Below are positions 18,843 to 26,314 of a DNA stretch of 64,000 nucleotides, one piece after another. The stretch's first letter is position 1; the number at the start of each line of letters is the position of its first letter. The notes beneath the pieces were generated by a model. The model saw only the letters and a program-made list of their open reading frames with translations, searched no databases and was not told the origin of the DNA. The stretch lies in the NCBI RefSeq assembly GCF_008253865.1, contig NZ_CP042331.1, positions 4,739,501 to 4,803,500 of the forward strand, given 5' to 3'. The position numbers and the translations under genes are program-made. This stretch comes from Bosea sp. F3-2 (GTDB taxonomy: Bacteria > Pseudomonadota > Alphaproteobacteria > Rhizobiales > Beijerinckiaceae).

Positions 18843-19631
18843 TCAAGGCCCGGCGATGACGATTTCGAGCCGTGCCGCAGAAAATGCTTCGGCCAGATGG
18901 CTCGGCGGAGCCGCGTCGGTCACGAGTTTGGAGATGAGATGCGGAGCCGCGACTTGGGCTACGCCATGTCTTTCGAACTTCGAGCAGTCCCCGACGATGA
19001 CGGATGTTTCGGCGCGGCGCATCGCGGCCTGCTTCACGGCGATCTTCTCGAGGTCGTAGTCCATCACGGTCCCGTCCTTTTCGAAACCCGAATAGCCGAT
19101 GAAGGCGATGTCGAAACGGATGGCTGAAACCCCCGCCACCGTGGCCGCCCCGGCAAGCGAGCCGTCGGCGCCGCGCACCGCGCCGGCAAAGACATGCAGC
19201 TCGATGTCCGGCGCGCCCGCAAGGATCATCCCACTCGCCAGGCTGGACGTGAAGACGCGAGCCTTGGCGTGCTGGGTGCGCAGTTGCAGAGCGACCGCCT
19301 CCACCGTCGTGCCGACATCGAGAAAGACCGCCGCGCCCTCCGGCACGAGGGCAGCGGCCGCCCTCCCGATCCTGGCCTTGGCGTCCATCGCGCGCATGCG
19401 CTTTTCGACATAGCCGAGCCGGACCGTCGTATCGGAAGGACCGGCACCGCCATGAAAGCGCTGGAGCAGGTTCAGCCGGTCGAGCTGAATGATGTCACGC
19501 CGGATCGACTGGGTCGAAACCTCGAAATGTTGCGCAAGGGCCTCGAGCGTCGCGTAGCCCTTCTCATCGACCATCCTGACGATGTCGGCCTGCCGAGCCG
19601 TCAGTTCACCAAACGCTTCATCGTCCATCAT
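18843..19631 (-). CDS. DeoR/GlpR family transcriptional regulator
   Basis: Regulator of 262 residues with an N-terminal DeoR helix-turn-helix (about residues 10-60, including FEVSTQSIRRDI) and a C-terminal DeoRC sugar-phosphate sensor domain (FLDVGTTVEAVA, SLASGMILAG, FIGYSGFEKDG, VIVGDCSKFE). I chose the ATG at 19631 because it has a purine-rich GAGAG 5 bp upstream; the ATG at 19643 has none and overlaps a possible operator. It is divergent from the LOG-family gene and the second PotABCD-type importer, which it probably controls in response to a phosphorylated metabolite. Confidence 0.9.
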   Translation of the reverse strand: MMDDEAFGELTARQADIVRMVDEKGYATLEALAQHFEVSTQSIRRDIIQLDRLNLLQRFHGGAGPSDTTVRLGYVEKRMRAMDAKARIGRAAAALVPEGAAVFLDVGTTVEAVALQLRTQHAKARVFTSSLASGMILAGAPDIELHVFAGAVRGADGSLAGAATVAGVSAIRFDIAFIGYSGFEKDGTVMDYDLEKIAVKQAAMRRAETSVIVGDCSKFERHGVAQVAAPHLISKLVTDAAPPSHLAEAFSAARLEIVIAGP

Positions 19632-19640
19632 AGAATCTCT

Positions 19641-19650
19641 CATATGTCAT
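19641..19650. promoter_or_regulatory. candidate DeoR operator, copy 1
   Basis: CATATGTCAT lies between the divergent DeoR and LOG-family genes. A 9-of-10 match, CATTTGTCAT, occurs at 20333-20342 just before the importer genes. A shared word in front of both transcription units is what a common operator would look like, but two short copies are weak evidence. Confidence 0.35.
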
Positions 19651-19696
19651 ATAGTTTACAGAGACGCGACAGAAGCTGAAAGGCAGGAGGCGGAGC

Positions 19697-20323
19697 ATGT
19701 CGAAACTCTACTGGTCGGATGAGGAGCGATGCCTGGTCAATGAAGGCCGGCGTTTCGTGCCCTCGCGCCTCGCCTGGACAACGGACGAAGGCTGCCCTCC
19801 CGCGGGCCGGGAGGTGACGCCGCTGCAGGCTCTCGCGCAGCTCGCCGAGCAGCAGTCGCTGAGGCGCGTTCCGATCGGGATCATCGGGCCGCGGGAGGCG
19901 ACGCCGGCGCAATGCGAGCTCGCCGCGGATCTGGGGGGCGCGCTCGCCCGCCATGGCCTGCAGCTGCTCTGCGGCGGCAAATCCGGCGTGATGGAAGCCG
20001 CTTGCCGGGGCCATGCCTCCGAAGGCGGGTTGCCAATCGGCCTGCTGCCGGACGAGGAGTGGCAGGCGGCGAACCCCTATGTCGCCATTCCCATCGCCAC
20101 CGGGATCGGCCCCGCCCGCAACGCCATCATCGCGCGTGCCTGTGTCGCGCTGGTTGCGATCGGCGGTGGTGTCGGCACTCTCTCGGAGATGGCGTTCGGG
20201 CTGCAATTCGGGCGGCTCGTCCTCGCCATGGCCGATGCGCCCCAGGTCGACGGCGTTCCCCGCCTCGCTGGCGTCGAGGCGGTGCTGGAGCGGATCGCCA
20301 TGCGGCTCTTCGGTCAGTTGTAA
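19697..20323 (+). CDS. TIGR00725/LOG-family (SLOG) nucleotide-binding protein
   Basis: Protein of 208 residues of the TIGR00725 group, relatives of LOG cytokinin-activating phosphoribohydrolases (often misnamed lysine decarboxylases). The nucleotide-binding motifs are GIGPARN (136-142) and GGGVGTLSE (156-164), with the Rossmann start GIIGPRE near 61. The first about 55 residues are an extra N-terminal segment. LOG enzymes cut the N-glycosidic bond of nucleoside monophosphates. It is transcribed away from the DeoR gene and 85 bp before the importer, so the importer may bring in a nucleotide-like or ribosyl-phosphate compound. That functional link is inference. Confidence 0.82.
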   Translation: MSKLYWSDEERCLVNEGRRFVPSRLAWTTDEGCPPAGREVTPLQALAQLAEQQSLRRVPIGIIGPREATPAQCELAADLGGALARHGLQLLCGGKSGVMEAACRGHASEGGLPIGLLPDEEWQAANPYVAIPIATGIGPARNAIIARACVALVAIGGGVGTLSEMAFGLQFGRLVLAMADAPQVDGVPRLAGVEAVLERIAMRLFGQL

Positions 20324-20332
20324 TATTTCTTC

Positions 20333-20342
20333 CATTTGTCAT
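20333..20342. promoter_or_regulatory. candidate DeoR operator, copy 2, in AT-rich promoter
   Basis: CATTTGTCAT matches the site at 19641 in 9 of 10 positions and sits in a locally AT-rich stretch (20324-20355) upstream of the permease gene at 20409. A separate promoter for the importer is plausible here. Confidence 0.35.
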
Positions 20343-20408
20343 CATAATATCACGCAACCCCTTTAGCGAGCGACGGCACCTGATCTGACCGCAAGAGGGG
20401 ATGCCGCC

Positions 20409-21197
20409 GTGCGAGCCGTCGCGATCGCCTATCTGGTCTTCCTGGCCGCGCCCGTGCTTCTGCTCGCGCTCGGCTCCTTCGGGGAGAGCTGGAGCAATAC
20501 GCTCCTGCCCACCGGCTTCACGGGACGCTGGTATGCCGAGGTCGCGGGCGATCCCAGCTTCCGCCGGGCTTTCGTCACCAGCCTGCAGGTCGTCGGCGTG
20601 ACCTGCGCGCTGAACGCGCTGATCGGCCTGCCCCTCGCTTATGCCATCCAGGCCGGCGCCCGCGGCGGCGTCCGGCTTGCGGCGCGCCTGGTCACGCTGA
20701 TGCCCGTCGCGGTGCCGGAGCTGGTCCTCGCCTTCGGCTTCATCCTGGTGTTTTCGTCCGACGCCTTGCCCTGGCTGGGGAGCTTCTGGCTGCTCGCCGC
20801 CGGCCATCTGGTCCTCACGCTCCCCTACACTGTCACTGCGCTCGTGGCGGATATGGAGCAGCTGCGGCTGGACGAATACGAGCACGCTGCGGCGACGCTC
20901 GGCGCCTCTTTCGCCGCGCGGCTGCGAGACGTCACCTTGCCCTTGCTGCGCACCAGCCTGCTCTCTTCGACCTTGACGGTGGCTGCCCTGTCGATCGGCG
21001 AGTTCCAGCTCTCGAACCTGGTGTCCGGCTTCCTCTCGCGGACCTATCCGGTGGTGCTGCTCCAGGCCTTCTACGGCGCGACCGGGTTCGCCTGCGCGGC
21101 GACCGTCGTCCTCCTGATCCTCGCAGCACTGGCTTCGTTGACCAGCAGCCTGACGGCCCAGTTCGCGGGCTCCAGCAAAGCGGGATCCACCCCATGA
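20409..21197 (+). CDS. ABC transporter permease (PotC type)
   Basis: Inner-membrane permease of 262 residues with about six helices. The docking loop near residues 158-178 (YEHAAATLGASFAARLRDVTLPLL) is of the polyamine/iron/phosphonate subclass. The start is the GTG at 20409, behind an AAGAGGGG ribosome-binding stretch about 10 bp upstream; the ATG at 20401 is in another frame. Its end overlaps the ATPase start by 4 bp. The partner permease is unusually placed at the end of the cluster (23406). Confidence 0.9.
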   Translation: MRAVAIAYLVFLAAPVLLLALGSFGESWSNTLLPTGFTGRWYAEVAGDPSFRRAFVTSLQVVGVTCALNALIGLPLAYAIQAGARGGVRLAARLVTLMPVAVPELVLAFGFILVFSSDALPWLGSFWLLAAGHLVLTLPYTVTALVADMEQLRLDEYEHAAATLGASFAARLRDVTLPLLRTSLLSSTLTVAALSIGEFQLSNLVSGFLSRTYPVVLLQAFYGATGFACAATVVLLILAALASLTSSLTAQFAGSSKAGSTP

Positions 21198-22231
21198 CGC
21201 TTAGATACGAGAATGTGAACTACACCTACCCCGGGGCCGCCACCGGCGTCTTCGACATCTCGCTCGAGATCGGCCGTGGCGAGCTGCTTGCGATCATCGG
21301 CGCCTCCGGTTCGGGCAAGTCGACCATCCTCAAGCTGCTCGCGGGGTTCGTGAAGCCGGCGAGCGGACGCATCCTGATCGACGGGCAGGATGTCGGCGCC
21401 CTGGCGCCCGAGGCGCGGCAGCTCGGCGTCGTGTTCCAGAACTACGCGCTCTTCCCGCATATGCGCCTGTGGGAGAACGTCGCCTATCCGCTGAAGGTGC
21501 GGGGCATTGCGCAGCCGGCCCGGCATGCGCGTGCCGTCGAGATGCTCGATCGGGTCGGGATGCGCCTGCGCGCCGATGATTTTCCGGCGGCGCTCTCCGG
21601 CGGCCAGCAGCAGCGCGTGGCGCTGGCGCGCGCGCTCGTCTTCGAGCCCCGTGGCCTCCTGCTCGACGAGCCGCTTTCCGCGCTCGACGCCGGGCTGAGG
21701 ATGGAGATGCGCGACGAGATCCTGCGCGTGCAGCGTGCCTCCGGCATCGCGACCCTGCTCGTCACGCATGATCAGGAGGAGGCCCTGTCGATCGCGGATA
21801 AGGTCGCGGTGATGCGCGAGGGGCGCCTGATCCAGCTCGGGACCCCGCGCGAGCTCTACGAGACGCCGGTCAATGCCAATGTCGCGGCCTTCGTCGGCCA
21901 GTCCAATCTCTGGCCTGGAAAGGTCGCTGCGGACGGGATCGTCGAGACGAGCATCGGCCCGCTCGCTTGCGACACCGCCGGCCGCGCTTCAGGCGAGCCG
22001 GTGACGGTTTTCGTCCGTCCCGAGCGCGTCGAGCCCACGGAACAACCCACCCCCGCAGGTCGGCCCGGCCATTTTGCCGGGAGCGTTGCCGTCGACCGCT
22101 ATCTCGGCCCGGTCCGGCGCATCGACCTCGCGGTGGAGGGCGGGCTCATCCGGATCGAAACCCATCTGCGCGAGCCGGTCTCGGCCGTGTCGATCCCGCC
22201 CGAGGCGGTGCGCCTTCTCCCTGTGACCTGA
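21194..22231 (+). CDS. ABC transporter ATP-binding protein (PotA/FbpC type)
   Basis: ATPase of 345 residues with Walker A GASGSGKS (36-43), signature LSGGQ (134-138), Walker B LLLDEP (155-160), switch H192 and a C-terminal TOBE-like domain (about 265-340). It is coupled to the upstream permease by a 4-bp overlap and lies 27 bp before the binding protein. It energises the importer of 20409, 22259 and 23406. Confidence 0.93.
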   Translation: MTLRYENVNYTYPGAATGVFDISLEIGRGELLAIIGASGSGKSTILKLLAGFVKPASGRILIDGQDVGALAPEARQLGVVFQNYALFPHMRLWENVAYPLKVRGIAQPARHARAVEMLDRVGMRLRADDFPAALSGGQQQRVALARALVFEPRGLLLDEPLSALDAGLRMEMRDEILRVQRASGIATLLVTHDQEEALSIADKVAVMREGRLIQLGTPRELYETPVNANVAAFVGQSNLWPGKVAADGIVETSIGPLACDTAGRASGEPVTVFVRPERVEPTEQPTPAGRPGHFAGSVAVDRYLGPVRRIDLAVEGGLIRIETHLREPVSAVSIPPEAVRLLPVT

Positions 22232-22258
22232 CACGCTGCAACCCTGGAGAATCACCTG

Positions 22259-23338
22259 ATGAACAAACGTCAGTTCCTGCACGCCGCCGCCGGGGCGGCG
22301 CTGATGCTCGGGCTCGGCCAGCCGGCCTTCGCCTTCGAGGGGCCGGAGCTCTATGCCGGCGAGAAGGCGCTCTATGAGGCCGCCCGCAAGGAAGGGCTCA
22401 TCGTCTCCTTCGACACCGGCCCAACCTGGGCGAACTGGGCCGGCCAGTTCAAGGCCTTCCAGAAGCGCTATCCCGGCGTCGAGATGGTCTATAACGACCT
22501 CGGCTCCGCCGCGACCGTCGTCGCGCTCGACAAGGCGCGCAACCGGCCGCAGGCCGACACCGCCTATTATTTCGCCGGCTCCGCTCTCGATGCCGCCAAG
22601 GCGGGTGTGGTCGAAGGCTTCAAGCCGGGCAATTTCGAGCGCCTGCCCGAAGCGCTGCGCGAGAAGGACGGCCAGTGGTTCACCGTCCACACGCTGAGCG
22701 TCGCCTTCCTCGTGAACACGAAGCTGGTCAAGACCGTTCCGCAGAGCTGGGCGGATCTTCTCAAGCCCGAATACAAGAACGCTATCGTCTATCAGGATCC
22801 GCGCTCGACCGGCCAGGGTCAGGTCGTGACCTTCGCGGCCGCCTTCGGCAATGGCGGCAGCATGGACGACATCAAGCCGGGCATCGACTATCTAGGCAAG
22901 CTGAGCAAGGCCGGCAATGTGCTGCGCACCGTCGGCACCACGCCCTATGCCCAGTTCCTCAAGGGCGAGATCCCGATCTGGATCGGCTATGAGAATGACG
23001 GCCTGAAGGCGAAGCATCTCGACGGCATGGGCGAGGGCATCGCGGTGGTCATCCCGCAGGAGGCTTCGGCGGCCGCGCCCTATGCCATCTCGCTGGTGAA
23101 GAACGGCCCGAACCCGAACGCCGGCAAGCTCTGGCTGAATTTCGTCATGAGCGACGAAGGCCAGAAGATCTTCGCCGAGGGCTATGTCCGCCCCGCCGTG
23201 CCGGGCGTGGCGCTGCCGGCCAGCGTCGCCGACAAGATGCCGGCGGCGCCCCAGGTCCGTCCGATCGACATCGCCAAGGCGACCGTCAAGAAGCCCGAGA
23301 TCGACGCTGGCTGGGCCAAGGCCGTCCTCGGCCAGTAA
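22259..23338 (+). CDS. ABC transporter substrate-binding protein (PotD/FbpA-like)
   Basis: Periplasmic binding protein of 359 residues with a signal peptide (MNKRQFLHAAAG... cleaved near residue 25, AFA) and a family-2 binding-protein body (GPTWANWAGQFKAFQKRYPG near 57, LVNTKLVKTVPQSWADLLKPEY near 150, LNFVMSDEGQKIF near 290). It resembles the upstream system's binding protein (both carry a W-A-N-W segment), so the two importers probably take up related compounds. A GC-rich hairpin follows the stop. Confidence 0.88.
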   Translation: MNKRQFLHAAAGAALMLGLGQPAFAFEGPELYAGEKALYEAARKEGLIVSFDTGPTWANWAGQFKAFQKRYPGVEMVYNDLGSAATVVALDKARNRPQADTAYYFAGSALDAAKAGVVEGFKPGNFERLPEALREKDGQWFTVHTLSVAFLVNTKLVKTVPQSWADLLKPEYKNAIVYQDPRSTGQGQVVTFAAAFGNGGSMDDIKPGIDYLGKLSKAGNVLRTVGTTPYAQFLKGEIPIWIGYENDGLKAKHLDGMGEGIAVVIPQEASAAAPYAISLVKNGPNPNAGKLWLNFVMSDEGQKIFAEGYVRPAVPGVALPASVADKMPAAPQVRPIDIAKATVKKPEIDAGWAKAVLGQ

Positions 23339-23347
23339 TCGCCAGGC

Positions 23348-23375
23348 CGGGCCGTTCGCGCAGGCGGGCGGCCCG
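23348..23375 (+). other. hairpin after the binding-protein gene
   Basis: CGGGCCG (23348-23354) can pair with CGGCCCG (23369-23375) across 14 bases. No T run follows, so it is more likely an mRNA-stabilising hairpin behind a highly needed binding protein than a terminator. Confidence 0.35.
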
Positions 23376-23405
23376 CTTCCCGAACCGACCCAACCGGAGA
23401 CTGCC

Positions 23406-24236
23406 ATGAGCGTGCGCGCATCCACTCCCACACTCGTCGCCTTCGCGACGCCGGGCGTTGCCGTGCTCGGGCTGTTCTTCCTGGTGCCGGTCTGCGCCGT
23501 GCTGATCGGCGCCTTCTCCGATGGCGGCAGCGCCTTCGGCCGGCTGCTCGCCGATCCCGTCTTCTGGAACGGGCTGCGCGGCACGCTGATCCTCGGCACG
23601 GCCGCGCCGCTGTTCTCCCTCGCCGTCGGGTTCTGCGTGGCGCTGACGCTCTCGCGGCTGGCACCCAGGGCCCGGGCGACGGCGCTGATCGCGATCTCGC
23701 TGCCGCTGACCTTTTCCGGCCTGATCGTCGCCTATGGTTTCATCCTGCTTCTGGGGCGATCGGGCTTCGTCACGCTGCTCCTCGCCGAGCTGGGGCTCGA
23801 CCCGGCCGTCACGGGCGCCTTCATCTTCTCGCCCTTTGGGCTCGGGCTCGCCTATTCCTACTATCTCGTGCCCCGCGTGGTGCTGATCGTGCTGCCGGCG
23901 ATCAGCAATTTCGACCGGGCTCAGCTCAGCGCGGCGCGCTCGCTCGGCGCGGGAGGGACGCGCGCCCTCGTCGACGTGATGCTGCCACAGATCATGCCGA
24001 GCCTCGTCGCCGCCTTCTGCCTCACCTCGGCCGTCGCCGTCGGCGCCTATGGCACTGCGCTGGCGCTGGTCGGCACGCAGGTGAACATTCTGCCGCTCGT
24101 CCTCTACAGCAAGGTCTCCGAAACCGGCACGGATCTGCCGGCCGCCTCGGCCGCCTCGCTCGTCCTGGTCGCCATCTGCGCGCTCGTCGTCTCGGTCGGG
24201 GAGGCCGTGGGACGCCGGCGGAAACGGGCGAACTGA
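23406..24236 (+). CDS. ABC transporter permease (PotB type)
   Basis: Inner-membrane permease of 276 residues with six helices and the docking loop near residues 178-200 (LSAARSLGAGGTRALVDVMLPQI). The start at ATG 23406 gives a short polar N-terminus before the first helix; the frame is open further up, but only within the binding-protein gene. It completes the importer set. A palindromic repeat follows the stop. Confidence 0.92.
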   Translation: MSVRASTPTLVAFATPGVAVLGLFFLVPVCAVLIGAFSDGGSAFGRLLADPVFWNGLRGTLILGTAAPLFSLAVGFCVALTLSRLAPRARATALIAISLPLTFSGLIVAYGFILLLGRSGFVTLLLAELGLDPAVTGAFIFSPFGLGLAYSYYLVPRVVLIVLPAISNFDRAQLSAARSLGAGGTRALVDVMLPQIMPSLVAAFCLTSAVAVGAYGTALALVGTQVNILPLVLYSKVSETGTDLPAASAASLVLVAICALVVSVGEAVGRRRKRAN

Positions 24237-24305
24237 GCCGCGGTGCCGCGCCTGCGGGTTGGGCGGCGTGGACAGTTGTCGGGATGGATCCACCGGCACC
24301 GCCGC

Positions 24306-24456
24306 CGTCATTCCGGGGCGGCCCCCCCGGGCCGAGCCCGGAACCCATGAACACGACGCTCCGGATAGAGCCGGGCCGGCTCGCAGCACTGCTCTTCCTG
24401 CTGAGACAGTGTTCATGGGTTCCGGGCTCAGGCCTTCGGCCTGCCCCGGAATGACG
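24306..24456. repeat. palindromic intergenic repeat (GTCATTCCGGGGC family)
   Basis: About 150 bp. The left end GTCATTCCGGGGC pairs with the right end GCCCCGGAATGAC, and inner arms (GGAACCCATGAACAC with GTGTTCATGGGTTCC) also pair. It lies between the convergent importer and ctlX genes. It resembles the other GTCAT... elements but has a distinct core. Confidence 0.85.
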
Positions 24457-24497
24457 GCGGTGGAGGGCGAGGCCGGCACGGCAAGTGTCCACACCGC

Positions 24498-25406
24498 CTA
24501 GCCCGCCGCCGCGATGCACGGCCTCGGGGCGAGATGAATGCCCGCCAGCATGCAGCGGACGGAGCCTCCGGCGAGTTCGATCATCGGGACGTCGAGCGGC
24601 AGCAGGCGCAGATAGCTCTCGATCGCTTCGCGCTGCCCGGCTGTCAGGGAGCGCAATGCCCGCGACGACAGAGCCAGCACGCGCCCTTCCTTGCCGTCGA
24701 GTTCGATGGCGTTGCCGGCGAAGTCTGCGATCTGTTCGTGCGTGAGGTCGATCACGGTGCGGCCCGTCTGCGCGAGGCGCTGGGCGATTTCGGCGCGGCG
24801 CGGCGGCTCGCTCACCGTGGCGAGGCCGATCAGCGCGATGTCCGTGCCGATGCACATCAACACATTGGTGTGGTAGATCGGCCGCCCCTGCGCGTCGGCA
24901 GCGTCGAAGACCACCGGCTCGAAGTTGAAATGCGTGCAGAAGCGTTCGAGCGCCACCTCGTTGGTGCGGTTGGAGCGGGCGGCGTAGGCGACACGCTCGA
25001 TGTGGTCGAGCACCATCGCACCTGTGCCTTCGAGGAAGACCCCGTCCGGCTCCAGCCCGGAATAATCGATCACGTCCTGGACGCGGTAGCGTTGCTTGAG
25101 CATCTCGATCACGTCGGGCCTGCGCTCCTTGCGTCGGCTCGGCGAAAACATCGGATAGAGCGCGACATGACCGCCGGCATGTGTCGAGAACCAGTTGTTC
25201 GGAAAGACCGAATCCGGCGTCTCGCGCCCGGCGTCCTCGAAGAGATGGACGGCGACACCCGCCTTCTCCAGCGCCTCGACGGCGCGGGTGACCTCGTCGC
25301 GGGCAGCGGCGGCGATCCCGGCGGCGCTGCGACTGGCGTCGAGCGCCTGGAAGGCGTTGTCGACCGCGGTCGCCCCGTTGGGGTGGAAGTGGTGCGGGCG
25401 GATCAA
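24498..25406 (-). CDS. ctlX: citrulline utilization hydrolase CtlX-like (amidinotransferase/arginine-deiminase fold), 5' end apparently frameshifted
   Basis: Protein of 302 residues from a TTG start, in the guanidine-modifying (arginine deiminase/DDAH) superfamily. Key residues are the DSVFPNNW segment (65-72), H179 in IYHTN and C285 in GSVRCMLAGIH, the probable nucleophile. CtlX-type enzymes hydrolyse citrulline or a related ureido/guanidino compound. In another frame the DNA just upstream (ATG at 25462) encodes KKLSVQAPRAVVI before a stop, which is how this family normally leads into the IRPHHF segment. The junction reads GTGGTGATTTGATCC where GTGGTGATGATCC would restore one frame, so two extra T residues seem to be present. 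Translation could still start at the TTG, losing about 19 residues. The AsnC-type gene at 25751 is the likely regulator. Confidence 0.72.
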   Translation of the reverse strand: MIRPHHFHPNGATAVDNAFQALDASRSAAGIAAAARDEVTRAVEALEKAGVAVHLFEDAGRETPDSVFPNNWFSTHAGGHVALYPMFSPSRRKERRPDVIEMLKQRYRVQDVIDYSGLEPDGVFLEGTGAMVLDHIERVAYAARSNRTNEVALERFCTHFNFEPVVFDAADAQGRPIYHTNVLMCIGTDIALIGLATVSEPPRRAEIAQRLAQTGRTVIDLTHEQIADFAGNAIELDGKEGRVLALSSRALRSLTAGQREAIESYLRLLPLDVPMIELAGGSVRCMLAGIHLAPRPCIAAAG

Positions 25407-25464
25407 ATCACCACGGCGCGCGGTGCCTGAACCGAGAGCTTCTTGATGGGAGATAGGGGCATGG

Positions 25465-25626
25465 TCAGCAGACCTCGCACAGCTGGGTTTCGGGGGAGGG
25501 CGCCTTCAGCAGCCCGAACAGGTCGCGGAGATCCGGCGGGGCCGTGAGGAGGTCGGTCTCGTTGGAGAAGCTGTCTTCCTCGGCGGAAGCGGTTACCGTG
25601 CTCCCGACACCGGCATAGCGAACCAC
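25465..25626 (-). CDS. putative 53-residue protein upstream of ctlX
   Basis: A short frame from GTG 25626 to TGA 25465, preceded by GGGAGGG 5 bp upstream, a good ribosome-binding site. Its stop lies 2 bp before the ATG at 25462 that would start the full-length ctlX frame, so translational coupling is possible. The product is acidic, starts MVRYAGVGST and ends TQLCEVC with two cysteines close to the C-terminus. I recognise no family. Its position and spacing argue for a real small gene or leader peptide, but a chance frame in GC-rich DNA cannot be excluded. Confidence 0.45.
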   Translation of the reverse strand: MVRYAGVGSTVTASAEEDSFSNETDLLTAPPDLRDLFGLLKAPSPETQLCEVC

Positions 25627-25710
25627 GCGACCCTCCCGCTCAAGTCAGAGCAGAACGTTAGATCGCCTCGATTTGCATTGGAGATGGCGAAGGATTTTGC
25701 TTTCTTCGCC

Positions 25711-25739
25711 CAGATTGAGCATATTGAATAGATAATCTG
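25711..25739. promoter_or_regulatory. candidate AsnC-family operator
   Basis: CAGATT (25711-25716) and AATCTG (25734-25739) are inverted around 17 bp of AT-rich DNA, 11 bp before the AsnC-type start codon and facing the divergent ctlX transcript. Lrp/AsnC proteins bind such degenerate AT-rich palindromes, so autoregulation plus ctlX control is likely. Confidence 0.45.
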
Positions 25740-25750
25740 AGCATTTTGCC

Positions 25751-26176
25751 ATGCATCTCTTCGACGATCTCGATCACAGGCTGATCGCCGTGCTCCGCGA
25801 GGACGGGCGGGCTCCGGTCTCCAAGCTCGCAACGATCCTGGGCGTGTCGCGCGCGACCGTTCAGACACGGCTCGATCGGCTGCTGGAGACCGGCGCCGTC
25901 CTCGGCTTCACGATCCGCGCCCGTCAGGGCTATGACGACCGGGCCATTCGCGCGATCATGATGATCGAGGTTGCCGGCCGGTCGACAACCGCCGTGATCA
26001 GGCAGCTGCGCGGCTTGCCCGAATTATTCGCCCTGCACACGACCAATGGCGCCTGGGATCTCATCGCCGAGCTCAGGGCGGAGAGCCTTAGCGATTTCGA
26101 CCGCGTGCTGCGTGAGGTCCGCAACATCGACGGCATTCTCAACAGCGAGACGAGCTTGCTGTTGAGTTCGGTGTAG
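25751..26176 (+). CDS. AsnC/Lrp family transcriptional regulator
   Basis: Regulator of 141 residues. An N-terminal AsnC-type helix-turn-helix (about residues 5-50, ILGVSRATVQTRLDRLLETG) is followed by a RAM ligand-binding domain (about 65-135, IMMIEV, LHTTNGAWDLIAEL). It is shorter than E. coli Lrp but within the family range. Divergent from ctlX, as AsnC genes often are from the amino-acid catabolic gene they control. The effector is probably citrulline, arginine or ornithine (inference). Confidence 0.92.
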   Translation: MHLFDDLDHRLIAVLREDGRAPVSKLATILGVSRATVQTRLDRLLETGAVLGFTIRARQGYDDRAIRAIMMIEVAGRSTTAVIRQLRGLPELFALHTTNGAWDLIAELRAESLSDFDRVLREVRNIDGILNSETSLLLSSV

Positions 26177-26314
26177 CCGCGGCGTTCGAGGACGCCCTCG
26201 TTCGCCTGATCCTTGGCTTTCTCAGCGGTCCGGATATTCCGGGATTGAGAACCTCGCCGATAGAGCCATGACCGTCGCGCTTCTGCACCGAGGCGAGCGC
26301 CGGGCGGTGCCGAA

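Noticed and set aside
19697..20323. Lysine decarboxylase
   Set aside because: The GGGVGTLSE and GIGPARN motifs define the LOG/SLOG nucleotide-binding family; the decarboxylase name is a historical misannotation.
26177..26314. Possible transposase or gene remnant between the AsnC gene and gabD
   Set aside because: The short frames here show no recognisable motif; no inverted repeats or target duplications were seen.
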